A DNA stretch of 64,000 bases from Opitutus sp. (lineage in GTDB: Bacteria; Verrucomicrobiota; Verrucomicrobiia; Opitutales; Opitutaceae): contig JACEUQ010000001.1 of NCBI GenBank assembly GCA_024998815.1, forward strand, positions 1,116,001 to 1,180,000, read 5' to 3'. Shown here piece after piece: positions 9,245 through 17,445 of the stretch. Position 1 is the stretch's first letter, and every line of letters starts with the position of its first letter. A program made the position numbers and the translations under genes. The notes below the pieces were generated by a model that was not told the origin of the DNA, did not search any database, and worked only from the letters and a program-made list of their open reading frames with translations.

Positions 9245-10411
9245 TTATCGGCCCCCGATGGGCGCTTCATCCAGCGCCAGCTTCTCGGGATAAGTGACAC
9301 GCCCCCGCATCAGGGAGTCGTCGCCAAACGTCGCATGGCGCACGTCGGCCAGGCGCACCGCTTGCGCCACCACGTCCGGGCGTAACCCCGTGAACATGCC
9401 CTTGGCCTTTTCGTCGGCAAACAACACCGGCGCCCGGTAGGCGAACAGGTAGTCGAGTTGCCTCGAACGCAGCAGCTCACTGATTAACTGTGCGCCACCT
9501 TCGAAATAGACCCCCGCCACCTTTTGCTCGGTACAGCGGCGGCGAAAATCAGCGAAATTCACCCGCTGCGTCGGGGTATCCATCACCCAAACCTGCACGC
9601 CCAGATCCCGGAGTTTTCGCACGTAGCCCATGCCGCCGTGGGGCGTAGTCACAACGATGGTACGCGACCGGTACTCATCAGTATAAACGTGCGGCAGGTG
9701 GGCGTTGCTCACCGTGCGCAAAAGCCCATCGAAGACAAAACGCAGAGGGCACCAGATCGAACCATCGGGCGCGCGGGCCGTCAGGCGGGGATTGTCCTTC
9801 AAAACGGTCATCGCCCCAGCGGCGATGCCGGGAAAATACCGGCGCCAATGATGCACATCGGCCCGCGCCGCTTCACCGGTTATCCACTTCGATTCCCCCG
9901 ACCTGCAGGCGATCTTACCGTCGAGGGTGCTCGCCACCTTGGCCGCCAGCAACGGGCCGCCCGTCACAATCGTGTGGTTGAAAATCAAATTCAGGTCCGC
10001 GCACTCGGCAGCCATCACGCCGGTGAGCACCTCTACACCGGCCGCCCGAAGCAGCTCAAAGCCCTGCCCCGCATGGGCCGGGTTCGGATCGGTCGCGCCC
10101 ACCACTACGCGGCGAATTCCGGCAGCACGAATGGCGTCGCAACACGCCCCGGTGCGGCCGTGGGTCGAGCACGGCTCCAAGGTAACATACAAGGTTGCCC
10201 CCGGGGCCGGAGGTCGCCCCAGCGCGGCCAACGCCACGCGCTCGGCATGGGGGCCCCCGTCCTGCGCGTGAAACCCCTCGGCCACTACCTGGCCGTTCTC
10301 GACGATTACCGCGCCCACCAGCGGATTGGGATGCGTACAACCCCAGGCCTGCCGAGCCACGCTAAGCGCGCGGAGCATGAAAAACTCATCGAGATTAAGC
10401 GCGCTCATCAT
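9245..10411 (-). CDS. ribD: RibD, bifunctional riboflavin deaminase-reductase
   Basis: A 388-residue protein with both domains of RibD. The N-terminal cytidine-deaminase-like domain (about 1-150) has the zinc site H55-A-E57 and C81/C90 in PCSTHGRTGAC, the spacing of E. coli RibD. The C-terminal RibD_C reductase domain (about 155-370) begins PLLAAKVASTLDGKIA and has GESKWITG and YFEGGAQL. It carries out the deamination and reduction that turn the GTP cyclohydrolase II product into the ribityl-aminouracil precursor of riboflavin. The start is Met-Met at 10411 or 10408. It lies 54 bp behind the metallo-hydrolase gene. No FMN riboswitch fold was recognised upstream and no other rib gene is present. 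Confidence 0.94.
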   Translation of the reverse strand: MMSALNLDEFFMLRALSVARQAWGCTHPNPLVGAVIVENGQVVAEGFHAQDGGPHAERVALAALGRPPAPGATLYVTLEPCSTHGRTGACCDAIRAAGIRRVVVGATDPNPAHAGQGFELLRAAGVEVLTGVMAAECADLNLIFNHTIVTGGPLLAAKVASTLDGKIACRSGESKWITGEAARADVHHWRRYFPGIAAGAMTVLKDNPRLTARAPDGSIWCPLRFVFDGLLRTVSNAHLPHVYTDEYRSRTIVVTTPHGGMGYVRKLRDLGVQVWVMDTPTQRVNFADFRRRCTEQKVAGVYFEGGAQLISELLRSRQLDYLFAYRAPVLFADEKAKGMFTGLRPDVVAQAVRLADVRHATFGDDSLMRGRVTYPEKLALDEAPIGGR

Positions 10412-10465
10412 TGAACCAGGGAAGAAACGTCAGCCGCGGGTATTTTAAACTAATGCGGGCAAAAC

Positions 10466-11101
10466 TTAGCCGCGCACGTGCGGGTTGGTGCGTTTTTCGG
10501 TGCCCACGGTGGTGGCAGATCCGTGCCCCGGATACACCGCGGTCGCATCCGGCAACGTATAAATCTGCGTGCGAATGGAGTTGAGCAAAATTTCAAGCCC
10601 GCAGCCGGGGAAGTCGGTGCGCCCGATGCTGCCTGCAAACAGGGCATCGCCCACAAACGCCGCACCTTCTTTGGCGAAGTAAAACAGCACGTTGCCGGGG
10701 CAATGCCCGGGCACATGACGCACTTCGACGGTTCGCCCCAGTGCCTCAAAGCGGTCGCCTTGGGCGACCCAATGGTCGATCTGCAAGGGCTCTAATTTGA
10801 TGCGACCGCCCAAAAACGCCGACATCATTTGCGGCGTCTCAAACATCGCTTTATCGGCCAGGTGGCCGCGCGTCTTGGCGCCGCTAGCCCGCACCACTTT
10901 TGCGGCATCCTGCGTGTGGTCCCAGTGCCCATGGGTGAGCCAAAGCTCCACCAAGCGGCATTTTTCCTCGGCCAAAATAGGTTCAACCAAGTCCCAAATA
11001 TCACCAGGAGCATCGATCAAAACAGCCTCACCCCGGGCGGAGGCGGTCAGCAAAAAGGCGTTCGTCTCAATCGGACCAGAGGGCAACACATGCAGTTTCA
11101 T
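10466..11101 (-). CDS. MBL-fold metallo-hydrolase (glyoxalase II-like)
   Basis: A 211-residue beta-lactamase-fold hydrolase. It shows the HxHxDH metal motif (H57-G-H-W-D61-H62), a downstream HVPGHCPGN histidine, the bridging aspartate in VGDALFAGSIGRTD and the final histidine in YPGHG. This is the two-zinc site of the GloB/YcbL group, which hydrolyses thioesters such as S-lactoylglutathione. The substrate here is not known, and at about 210 residues it lacks the C-terminal substrate domain of classical GloB. The start is the ATG at 11101, which begins the conserved MKLHVLPSGP; an upstream extension to 11227 is not family-like. It is cotranscribed with ribD and divergent from leuB. Confidence 0.85.
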   Translation of the reverse strand: MKLHVLPSGPIETNAFLLTASARGEAVLIDAPGDIWDLVEPILAEEKCRLVELWLTHGHWDHTQDAAKVVRASGAKTRGHLADKAMFETPQMMSAFLGGRIKLEPLQIDHWVAQGDRFEALGRTVEVRHVPGHCPGNVLFYFAKEGAAFVGDALFAGSIGRTDFPGCGLEILLNSIRTQIYTLPDATAVYPGHGSATTVGTEKRTNPHVRG

Positions 11102-11267
11102 ATCCCGGCAAAAACAACCGGAATCCCCCCGGCCGCAATCCGATAAAACCTCGGACGACGCGGGCGGGTGCCGCCCTGTGCTCAAAAGCTTGGAAGCGCC
11201 CGCCAGCACTCGCCCCCACTTCCCCACTTGCCAGCGCCGCGTCGCCCTTGCTTAGTCGTCCCCCTTT

Positions 11268-12371
11268 ATGCCGACCCTTAAATTCGCCGTTCTTCCTGGA
11301 GACTACATCGGGCCCGAGGTCATGACCGAGGCCCTGCGCGTGCTCGACCACGTCGCCAAACAGGAAAACCTGACCCTTTCCTACCAAATCGCCGATGTCG
11401 GCGGCGCGGGTATCGACAACCACGGCAAGGCCTTGCCCGACTCCACCCTGGCGATCTGCCAACAGGCCGACGCCATCCTCTTCGGCTCGGTCGGCGGTCC
11501 GAAGTGGGAAAAACTCCCGCCCAAGGAACAGCCCGAGCGCGCCGCCCTCCTGCCCCTGCGCAAGGCCTTCAACCTGTTCGCCAACATCCGCCCCGGCCTG
11601 CTCTACTCCGACTTGACCGACGCCTCGCCGCTCAAGACCGAGCGCATCCCCAACGGCATCGACATCGTTTGCATCCGCGAGCTGACCGGCGGCATCTATT
11701 TCGGTCTGCCGAAGACCACCACGGTCCTCCCCAACGGTGAAGAGCAGGCCGTCGACACGATGGTTTACAAAACCTCCGAGATCGAGCGCATCGCCGAGGT
11801 CGCCGCCGTCACCGCCAAGGCCCGCGGGCGCAAGGTCTGCTCGGTGGACAAGGCCAACGTGCTGGAAACCTCTGTGCTGTGGCGCAAGGTGGTCACCGCC
11901 TATTTCGCCAAACACCACCCCGACATCGCTCTCAGCCACATGTACGTGGACAACGCCGCGATGCAGCTCGCCCGCGATCCGAACCAGTTCGACGTGCTGT
12001 TCACCGAAAACATGTTCGGCGACATCCTCTCCGACGAGATGGCGGTCATCTGCGGCTCGCTCGGCATGTTGTCCTCAGCATCGCTCGGGACGGGCAAAAA
12101 CTCGCTGGGCTTGCCCTACGGCCTGTTTGAACCCGCCGGTGGCACCGCGCCTGACATCGCAGGCAAAGGCATCGCCAACCCCTGCGCTCAGGTGCTCTCG
12201 GTTGCGCTGATGCTGCGTTACAGCTTCGGCCTCGACGCCATTGCGACCCGTATCGAAAAAGCCGTGCGCAAGACCGTCGCCACCGACGGCATTCGCACCG
12301 GCGACATCGCCTTCGGCAAGCCGGTCGTCGGCACCAAGGCGATGGCCGACGCCATCATCGCCAACCTCTGA
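11268..12371 (+). CDS. leuB: LeuB, 3-isopropylmalate dehydrogenase
   Basis: A 367-residue enzyme of the isocitrate/isopropylmalate dehydrogenase family. It oxidises and decarboxylates 3-isopropylmalate to 2-oxoisocaproate with NAD in leucine synthesis. Evident marks are the N-terminal [10 protein letters not shown], the arginine-rich substrate segment ANIRPGLL, the LTGGIYFG loop, and the family signature [15 protein letters not shown] with its metal-binding aspartates, then [16 protein letters not shown]. Length is standard. It is a single gene, divergent from the metallo-hydrolase, with the rest of the leu pathway elsewhere. A repeat-filled spacer follows. Confidence 0.96.
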   Translation: MPTLKFAVLPGDYIGPEVMTEALRVLDHVAKQENLTLSYQIADVGGAGIDNHGKALPDSTLAICQQADAILFGSVGGPKWEKLPPKEQPERAALLPLRKAFNLFANIRPGLLYSDLTDASPLKTERIPNGIDIVCIRELTGGIYFGLPKTTTVLPNGEEQAVDTMVYKTSEIERIAEVAAVTAKARGRKVCSVDKANVLETSVLWRKVVTAYFAKHHPDIALSHMYVDNAAMQLARDPNQFDVLFTENMFGDILSDEMAVICGSLGMLSSASLGTGKNSLGLPYGLFEPAGGTAPDIAGKGIANPCAQVLSVALMLRYSFGLDAIATRIEKAVRKTVATDGIRTGDIAFGKPVVGTKAMADAIIANL

Positions 12372-12524
12372 GTTGGCGCATAAACTGCCGGCTGGCGCGT
12401 ATCGGGGTGGTCGCAGTTCCGACCACCAAGATCGGCCTGAACTGTGGTTTCGATCCACGCCCACTCCGTCGCCCGTTTCGTGAACACGCCGAGGGGGCGG
12501 AGTGGACTACGAGGTTTGCGGCAG

Positions 12525-12560
12525 CCTTGAGCTCACGCTCAAGGCCACACTCTTCGTGGC
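12525..12560. repeat. Family B half element
   Basis: Single arm reading cttgagctcacgctcaagg then ccacactcttcgtggc. It is itself a small palindrome (cttgag/ctcaag) and matches the left arm at 60470. Confidence 0.75.
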
Positions 12561-12587
12561 GTTTTAATTTAACATGTAGCCGATTGA

Positions 12588-12646
12588 AGTAGCGCGGACT
12601 TCCAGTCTGCTCCGAGAGAGAAGGCAGACTGGAAGTCTGCGCTACT
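12588..12646. repeat. Family A inverted repeat
   Basis: Arms gtagcgcggacttccagtct and, inverted, agactggaagtctgcgctac around a 10-base centre. It belongs to the family at 22085-22423, 35132-35256, 47530-47551, 49320-49408 and 52681-52802. Confidence 0.88.
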
Positions 12647-12674
12647 CCAAGCGCCCGCCGCTGCCACTAAAGCA

Positions 12675-13145
12675 CTAGCGCAGAGGAGCGAGATCGTCGT
12701 CCGTTTGCGCCAATTTCACGAAGGCCTTGTCGAGACCGCAGGCAGTTTCAAGAAACGCCCGCGCGTCCTCGAGGTTGCCCAACTGCGCCTCATAACAGGC
12801 GAGGTTGAAGTGCAGCATCGGCTCAAGCGGATGAAGACCGAGCCCGTGCATTAAAATCGTCCGTGCATCCAAAATCCCACTATGCCGGCGGGTGGCGTAG
12901 GCCCACTGGATCCAGTGCCCCGCTTCCTGCGGCTCACGGCCACACACGACGGCCCCGACGCGGGCCGCGTTTGCCCAATCGGCCCGCTCGGTGTGCACCG
13001 TCAGCGCCATGACCAACACCGGCGTCGCGTCGCGCTCAGGTTGGGTGATTTCGCCCAACGCTTCGGCCGCCTCGGTCTTCAAACCGAGGAGCAAATAACC
13101 CTCGGCATAGCCCAGTTGCCTGCGGGTGTGGATGGACAGCGTCAT
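12675..13145 (-). CDS. TPR-like protein of unknown function
   Basis: A 156-residue protein built of helical repeats. The final part (LHFNLACYEAQLGNLEDARAF, split across two helices, then LETACGLD) is a clear tetratricopeptide repeat; earlier repeats (YAEGYLLLGLKTEAAEALGEI) are looser. TPR proteins usually serve as protein-protein adaptors. The ATG at 13145 begins the conserved-looking part (MTLSIHTRRQLGYAEGY); a start at 13247 would add unrelated residues. No signal peptide. The genomic context (repeats on both sides, hrpB downstream on the same strand but 452 bp apart) gives no clue to partners. Confidence 0.65.
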   Translation of the reverse strand: MTLSIHTRRQLGYAEGYLLLGLKTEAAEALGEITQPERDATPVLVMALTVHTERADWANAARVGAVVCGREPQEAGHWIQWAYATRRHSGILDARTILMHGLGLHPLEPMLHFNLACYEAQLGNLEDARAFLETACGLDKAFVKLAQTDDDLAPLR

Positions 13146-13238
13146 GCGGCCGCTATCGGAACCGGACACCCGGCACCTGACAAGCTTCGGGCCCCGGCCT
13201 TTCGGATTGAAGGAGATCGGCGTAGCGAGGGCTCGACT

Positions 13239-13512
13239 CGTTCTCATTCGCTTAATCGCAATGCCTGTAAGGCATGGCCAAGATAGATTTAATCACCTCT
13301 AAATCAAGACCATGGGCGAGACGCCCATGCCACGTTACGAGCCGATGAAAGGGCGGGACGCCCAAGGCACTCGGCCCCGTCCGGACGTAGCATGGGCGTC
13401 CCGCCCATGGGATTGACGTGGCATGGGCGTCTCGCCCATGGGATTGCTGCTGTGTCGGTTATGGTACTTTTAGGAATGCCTTACAGGCATTGCGCTTAAT
13501 CGTTCTCGTTCG
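13239..13512. repeat. Long inverted repeat enclosing a family J element
   Basis: The outer arms read cgcttaatcgcaatgcctgt then aaggcat, and inverted atgccttacaggcattgcg then cttaatcg. They flank about 200 bases that contain the family J inverted repeat. Confidence 0.75.
13308..13445. repeat. Family J inverted repeat (gggcgagacgcccatgccac)
   Basis: Left arm catgggcgagacgcccatgc then cacg; right arm cgtggcatgggcgtctcgcc then catg. Within lies a second short pair (gggcgggacgccca / catgggcgtcccgcccatg). Related copies are at 14925-14987 inside hrpB and at 44061-44193. Confidence 0.85.
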
Positions 13513-13580
13513 TCAGGAGCTTGTAGCGGCAGATCGCCTTTGCGGGAGAACGATTAAGATAAAGAGGAAAGAGAAAGAGT
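13494..13580. repeat. Family D inverted repeat
   Basis: Left arm cgcttaatcgttctcgttcg; right arm cgattaagataaagaggaaa then gagaaag. It shares these words with the elements at 22182-22345 and 41994-42099. It overlaps the right outer arm of the neighbouring long repeat. Confidence 0.7.
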
Positions 13581-13597
13581 TGGGGCCGCGCCCCCCC

Positions 13598-16225
13598 TCA
13601 GCGCCACTCGTGGCGCGGGTAACGCCGCGAGAGTTCGGCTTTCACCTTCGGGTACATGTCGCGCCAAAAACTCGTCAGGTCGTCGGTGACCTGAATCGCG
13701 CGATGGTTGGGCGCGAGCACCTCAAACTTCACCGCCACCCGCCCGTGGGCGATGGTGAAGCGGCCATCGACGCCGAACAGTTCCTGAATCCGCGCGCTCA
13801 ATACCGGCGGGCCTTCCTTGTGGTAGGTCAGGCGCGCTTTGCGCCCGTTGCCCATCGTCAGTTTTTCCGGCAGGTAATCGTCGAGCACCGCGAGTTGCTC
13901 GGGGCGCAGCCAGTCGCGCAACGCCGGCATGACCGGCTTGTCCTTCAGCTCGCGCGCCCCGTAGCTGCCATAACACACCTGCTCGACCAACGTGGCGCGG
14001 TCGGCCTCGGTGATCGGCGTGACTTCCAGCTCGGGAAACCACTCGGCGAGGCGGTTCACCCGCACGATCCACTGGTCCACCGCCTCGTTCCACTCGGTGA
14101 GAATGATGTTACCCGCCAACACTTCGCGGGCCAGCAGCGCCGCCGCATCACTCGGCGGCGGTTCGTCGGCGGTGAGCTTCGACTCCAACACGAGGTCGCG
14201 AAAGCGCCGCTCACGCCGCGCGATCACCCGCCGCGCTGACTCATCATAGACCACGCCGACCGCGTCGCGGTAATCCGCCGGGAATAGCTCCTTGAGCCAC
14301 GCTTCCTCGATGGCGGTGCCGAGGGAGAGCAACACACTGACCTCGCCGCCGCGCCCCTCGACTTCGCTGATCTCGGCAGCCACCAGCAAGGCGGCCTTTT
14401 GCACCGCGCTTTCACGGGCGAGCATGCCGCGGCGGTTGTGCACCAAGTCGCAGCGCAGCGTGCCTGCATCGAGACGCTTGGCGAGCTGGTCGGAAAAGCC
14501 CGCCAGCACGCACTTGCGCACCGCCGTGCTGTCGAGGGCCGGCTCGCTCACGTCGAGGCCCTCCTTGGCGGCGATTTCCAAGAACTGTTTGAACAACGGC
14601 CCCACTTGGCGTGCGCCCTGGGCGTGGATGCCCAACCGCCGGCAGGCATCGACGGAGTAGCTGGCGTGTTCGGCGTAGCGCCACGCCCGCATCAGCAGGA
14701 AAAAGTCGCTCTCGGTTTCCTCGCCCAAAAGGTCGTCACGGGCTTCGTCGACATCCCGGGTTGCCCCACGCATCAGAAACGAGCGGCCCTGGGTCAGCGA
14801 GGCCATCAACGCCACCGTGCGCACGCAACCGCGCGCGTCCGCCTCCAGCAGCATGCGCGCATAACGCGGGTGCACCGGAAAGCGCAGCATGCGCCGGCCG
14901 GTCTCGGTGATCGACAGCGACGAAGTGGCATGGGCGTCCCGCCCATGGGCTTGGTCCGTGAATCGGGCGTCCCGCCCATGATTACGTCCGCCTACTCCTC
15001 CCCTTCCGAGCGCACCCAAATCAGCCAGCAACATCTCGGCGCGCTCGAGCGCCTTCGGCTCCGGCTTTTCCAGCCAGGGAAACGCCGCGATGTCGTCGAT
15101 GCCGCTGGCTTTGAGCGTCAGCACCACTTCGGACAGATCGAGGCGGCGCACCTCGGGCAACTCCTGCAACGCCCGCTGCGCATGCTCGCGCTCGGTCCAC
15201 AGGCGCACGCACACACCCGGCGCGGTGCGACCGGCACGACCGGCGCGTTGGTCGGCGCTGGCCTGGGAGACTTTTTCGATGAGCAGGGTGTTGATCCCGC
15301 GGTTGGGATCGAAGCGCGCGACGCGGGCCAGGCCGCAGTCGATCACCACGGTGACGCCGTCGATCGTCAGCGAGGTTTCCGCGACGTTGGTCGAGACGAT
15401 GATCTTGCGCTGCTCGTAGCGCGACACGGCGCGGTCCTGCTGCTCGGGCGGCAATTCGCCGTGCAGCGGGAAAATCACGAAGTCGCGCAGATCGCGCTGC
15501 ACCTGCAACGCCTGCAAGGTCCGGTTGATCTCGTAGGAGCCGGGCATGAACACCAAAAAGTCGCCCTCGGTTCGGTTGGCGATGCGGACGCACTCGCGGG
15601 CGGCCGCCTCCCACACTGGTTCTTGATCGAAGTTAACCGCCTTCGGCTGGTATTCGATGACCACCGGGAAACTGCGTCCTTGCGAAGTGAGTACGTCGCA
15701 CGGGGCGAGGTACGATTTTAACACCACGGCGTCGAGCGTCGCCGACATGACCACGATTTTCAGGTCGGGGCGGGTGGTTTGCTGGATCTGCAAAGCGCGC
15801 GCCAGCGAGATGTCACCGTACAGGTGCCGCTCGTGAAATTCGTCAAAAATGAGCGCCGAGATGCCCTTGAGCGTGGCGTCGAAGGACATCTGCCGCAGGA
15901 GAATTCCCTCGGTGACAAAGCGGATCTTGGTGCGCGCCGACACCCGCGATTCCAGGCGGATTTGGTAACCGACCTCTGCGCCGAGCTCGCAGCGCATCTC
16001 CTCGGCCACGCGTTTGGCCAACATGCGTGCGGCGAGCCGTCGCGGCTGGAGGACGACGACCTCGCCCTTTTCCAGAAACCCGTGGGCGTGGAGCATCTGT
16101 GGCAGCTGGGTGGATTTACCCGAGCCGGTGGGGGCCTGCACGATGATCCGGCCCTGCGCGCGCAGACTCGCCAGGAGGGCGGATTCGAGTTCGTAGATGG
16201 GAAGGTCGCGCGGAGAAACAGGCAT
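13598..16225 (-). CDS. hrpB: HrpB, DEAH-box ATP-dependent helicase
   Basis: An 875-residue RNA helicase-like protein of the HrpB branch. Motif I APTGSGKST (31-39), motif Ia LQPRRLAAR, motif II DEFH (128-131), motif III SATL and motif VI QRAGRAGR are all present, followed by the helicase-associated helical domain and the HrpB C-terminal domain ending near FWRDMYPKVKAELSRRYPRH. Its cellular role is poorly known. Unusually, residues about 413-433 (HGRDARFTDQAHGRDAHAT) are the translation of a family J palindromic repeat, sitting between LADLGALG and SITETGRRML where other HrpBs have a short loop. The frame is maintained. The gene is divergent from the esterase gene, 51 bp away. Confidence 0.93.
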   Translation of the reverse strand: MPVSPRDLPIYELESALLASLRAQGRIIVQAPTGSGKSTQLPQMLHAHGFLEKGEVVVLQPRRLAARMLAKRVAEEMRCELGAEVGYQIRLESRVSARTKIRFVTEGILLRQMSFDATLKGISALIFDEFHERHLYGDISLARALQIQQTTRPDLKIVVMSATLDAVVLKSYLAPCDVLTSQGRSFPVVIEYQPKAVNFDQEPVWEAAARECVRIANRTEGDFLVFMPGSYEINRTLQALQVQRDLRDFVIFPLHGELPPEQQDRAVSRYEQRKIIVSTNVAETSLTIDGVTVVIDCGLARVARFDPNRGINTLLIEKVSQASADQRAGRAGRTAPGVCVRLWTEREHAQRALQELPEVRRLDLSEVVLTLKASGIDDIAAFPWLEKPEPKALERAEMLLADLGALGRGGVGGRNHGRDARFTDQAHGRDAHATSSLSITETGRRMLRFPVHPRYARMLLEADARGCVRTVALMASLTQGRSFLMRGATRDVDEARDDLLGEETESDFFLLMRAWRYAEHASYSVDACRRLGIHAQGARQVGPLFKQFLEIAAKEGLDVSEPALDSTAVRKCVLAGFSDQLAKRLDAGTLRCDLVHNRRGMLARESAVQKAALLVAAEISEVEGRGGEVSVLLSLGTAIEEAWLKELFPADYRDAVGVVYDESARRVIARRERRFRDLVLESKLTADEPPPSDAAALLAREVLAGNIILTEWNEAVDQWIVRVNRLAEWFPELEVTPITEADRATLVEQVCYGSYGARELKDKPVMPALRDWLRPEQLAVLDDYLPEKLTMGNGRKARLTYHKEGPPVLSARIQELFGVDGRFTIAHGRVAVKFEVLAPNHRAIQVTDDLTSFWRDMYPKVKAELSRRYPRHEWR
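14925..14987. repeat. Family J repeat copy inside the hrpB reading frame
   Basis: A short copy (gtggcatgggcgtcccgccc then atggg, and later gggcgtcccgcccatgatta) of the element found between genes at 13308-13445 and 44061-44193. It adds about 21 codons to hrpB without a frameshift. Confidence 0.85.
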
Positions 16226-16276
16226 TTCGTTTAGATTCTTGTTTTCCGGCTACGCCCCCATGTCCAGCTTCGGCGC

Positions 16277-17158
16277 ATGTTGATTCGTACCCTGCTGGCC
16301 ACCGCCGGTCTTTTCTTGATCAACGCCCTCCCTATGCACGCCGCTCCCCTGCCCCTCTGGCCCTCCGCCGCTCCCGGTGCCCTCGGTGACAAACCGCAGG
16401 ACATCCCCACGCTCACCGCCTTCCTGCCGACCGCCGAAAAACGCAACGGCGCGACGATGTTGATCCTTCCCGGCGGCGGCTACGGCGCCTTGGCACCCCA
16501 CGAGGGCAAAGGCTACGCCGAGTGGTTGGTGGCCCAAGGCGTCACCTGTTACGTTTTGCAATACCGCCTCAGCTCCCACGGTTATCGCCACCCGGTCATG
16601 CTCAACGACGCCGCGCGCAGCCTGCGCACCGTACGCGCATGGGCACGCCGCGACGGACTCGATCCCACCCGCATCGGCATCATCGGTTCCTCGGCTGGAG
16701 GCCACCTCGCCTCGACCCTGCTCACCCACTTCGACGACGGCCAAGCCGACGCCACCGATCCGATCGAACGGGAAAGCTCCCGCCCCGATCTCGGCATTTT
16801 GTGTTACCCAGTGATCACCTTGGAGACCTACACGAACCAAGGATCTAAGAATAACCTGCTCGGTAAAAACCCACCCGCAGACCTCGTTAAATTTCTGTCC
16901 AACGAGCAGCAGGTCACCGCGCAAACCCCGCCTTGTTTTATCTGGCACACGGCCGAAGACCAAGCCGTGCCGGTGGAGAACTCGCTGCTGTTCGCCTCGG
17001 CACTCAGCCGAGCCAAGGTGCCCTTCGACCTGCACATCTACCAAAAAGGTAAACACGGCCTCGGCCTGCCGGCGCATGGCTCGGGCGCCCCGCCCTGGGA
17101 CACCGCTTGCCTCAATTGGTTCGGCCAGCGCGGGTTTTTGAGTGCACCCGCACGCTGA
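16277..17158 (+). CDS. Secreted alpha/beta hydrolase (esterase/lipase, carbohydrate-esterase-like)
   Basis: A 293-residue hydrolase with an N-terminal signal peptide (MLIRTLLATAGLFLINALPM, then HAAP), so exported. The nucleophile elbow is GSSAG in GIIGSSAGGHLAS, the acid is probably in TAEDQAVPVENS and the histidine in KGKHGLGLP. The oxyanion segment LPGGGYGALAPHEG is as in the BD-FAE/Abhydrolase_3 group, whose members include acetyl-xylan and feruloyl esterases. Deacetylation of plant polysaccharide is a reasonable inference, but the substrate cannot be read from the sequence. It starts 51 bp from hrpB on the opposite strand, sharing a promoter region. Length and catalytic triad are standard. 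Confidence 0.85.
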   Translation: MLIRTLLATAGLFLINALPMHAAPLPLWPSAAPGALGDKPQDIPTLTAFLPTAEKRNGATMLILPGGGYGALAPHEGKGYAEWLVAQGVTCYVLQYRLSSHGYRHPVMLNDAARSLRTVRAWARRDGLDPTRIGIIGSSAGGHLASTLLTHFDDGQADATDPIERESSRPDLGILCYPVITLETYTNQGSKNNLLGKNPPADLVKFLSNEQQVTAQTPPCFIWHTAEDQAVPVENSLLFASALSRAKVPFDLHIYQKGKHGLGLPAHGSGAPPWDTACLNWFGQRGFLSAPAR

Positions 17159-17228
17159 GTAAATCGGTTGGCCGGTCTGCACGGGCGGCATATGCCAGTT
17201 TACAGCGGGGACGCCTAAGCGTGAGTGG

Positions 17229-17318
17229 AAGGTAAGTAATACGGTGCTTTAGCCCGCAAGTTTGCGGGCATTTCTGGCTCGATCGCCGATGCGGGCTGAA
17301 GCACCGCACTACTTACGA
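17229..17318. repeat. Family C inverted repeat (gtgctttagcccgc)
   Basis: Left arm gtaagtaatacggtgcttta then gcccgc; right arm gcgggctgaagcaccgcact then acttac, inverted. A second copy is at 47435-47515. It lies downstream of the esterase gene and could act as a hairpin. Confidence 0.8.
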
Positions 17319-17445
17319 TCAGACACTTTAAATATTACTACCTACTAGTGCACCCCACACGGCGCACGGATGCCGTGAAACGCACGGCATCCGCGGTAGA
17401 ATATCACCCTATTCGCGATTTCCATCGGCGGTGAGAAGATGCGTC

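Larger units (their letters stand above)
12372..12674. other. Gene-free spacer with two repeat families
   Basis: Convergent gap between leuB and the TPR gene. No gene is seen. It holds a single family B arm (12525-12560) and a complete family A inverted repeat (12588-12646), the latter a plausible bidirectional terminator. Confidence 0.65.
13146..13597. other. Gene-free spacer made of nested repeats
   Basis: About 450 bases between hrpB and the TPR gene, with no gene. Most of it is accounted for by an outer inverted repeat (13239-13275 with 13473-13512), an inner family J element (13308-13445) and a family D-like pair (13494-13515 with 13545-13580). Confidence 0.7.

Noticed and set aside
10412-10465. 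FMN riboswitch before ribD
   Set aside because: Only 54 bases separate ribD from the upstream gene, too short for the aptamer, and no conserved core words were seen upstream of that gene.
14925-14987. Frameshift or assembly error in hrpB
   Set aside because: The repeat insert keeps the frame and helicase motifs continue on both sides, so the gene is not interrupted.
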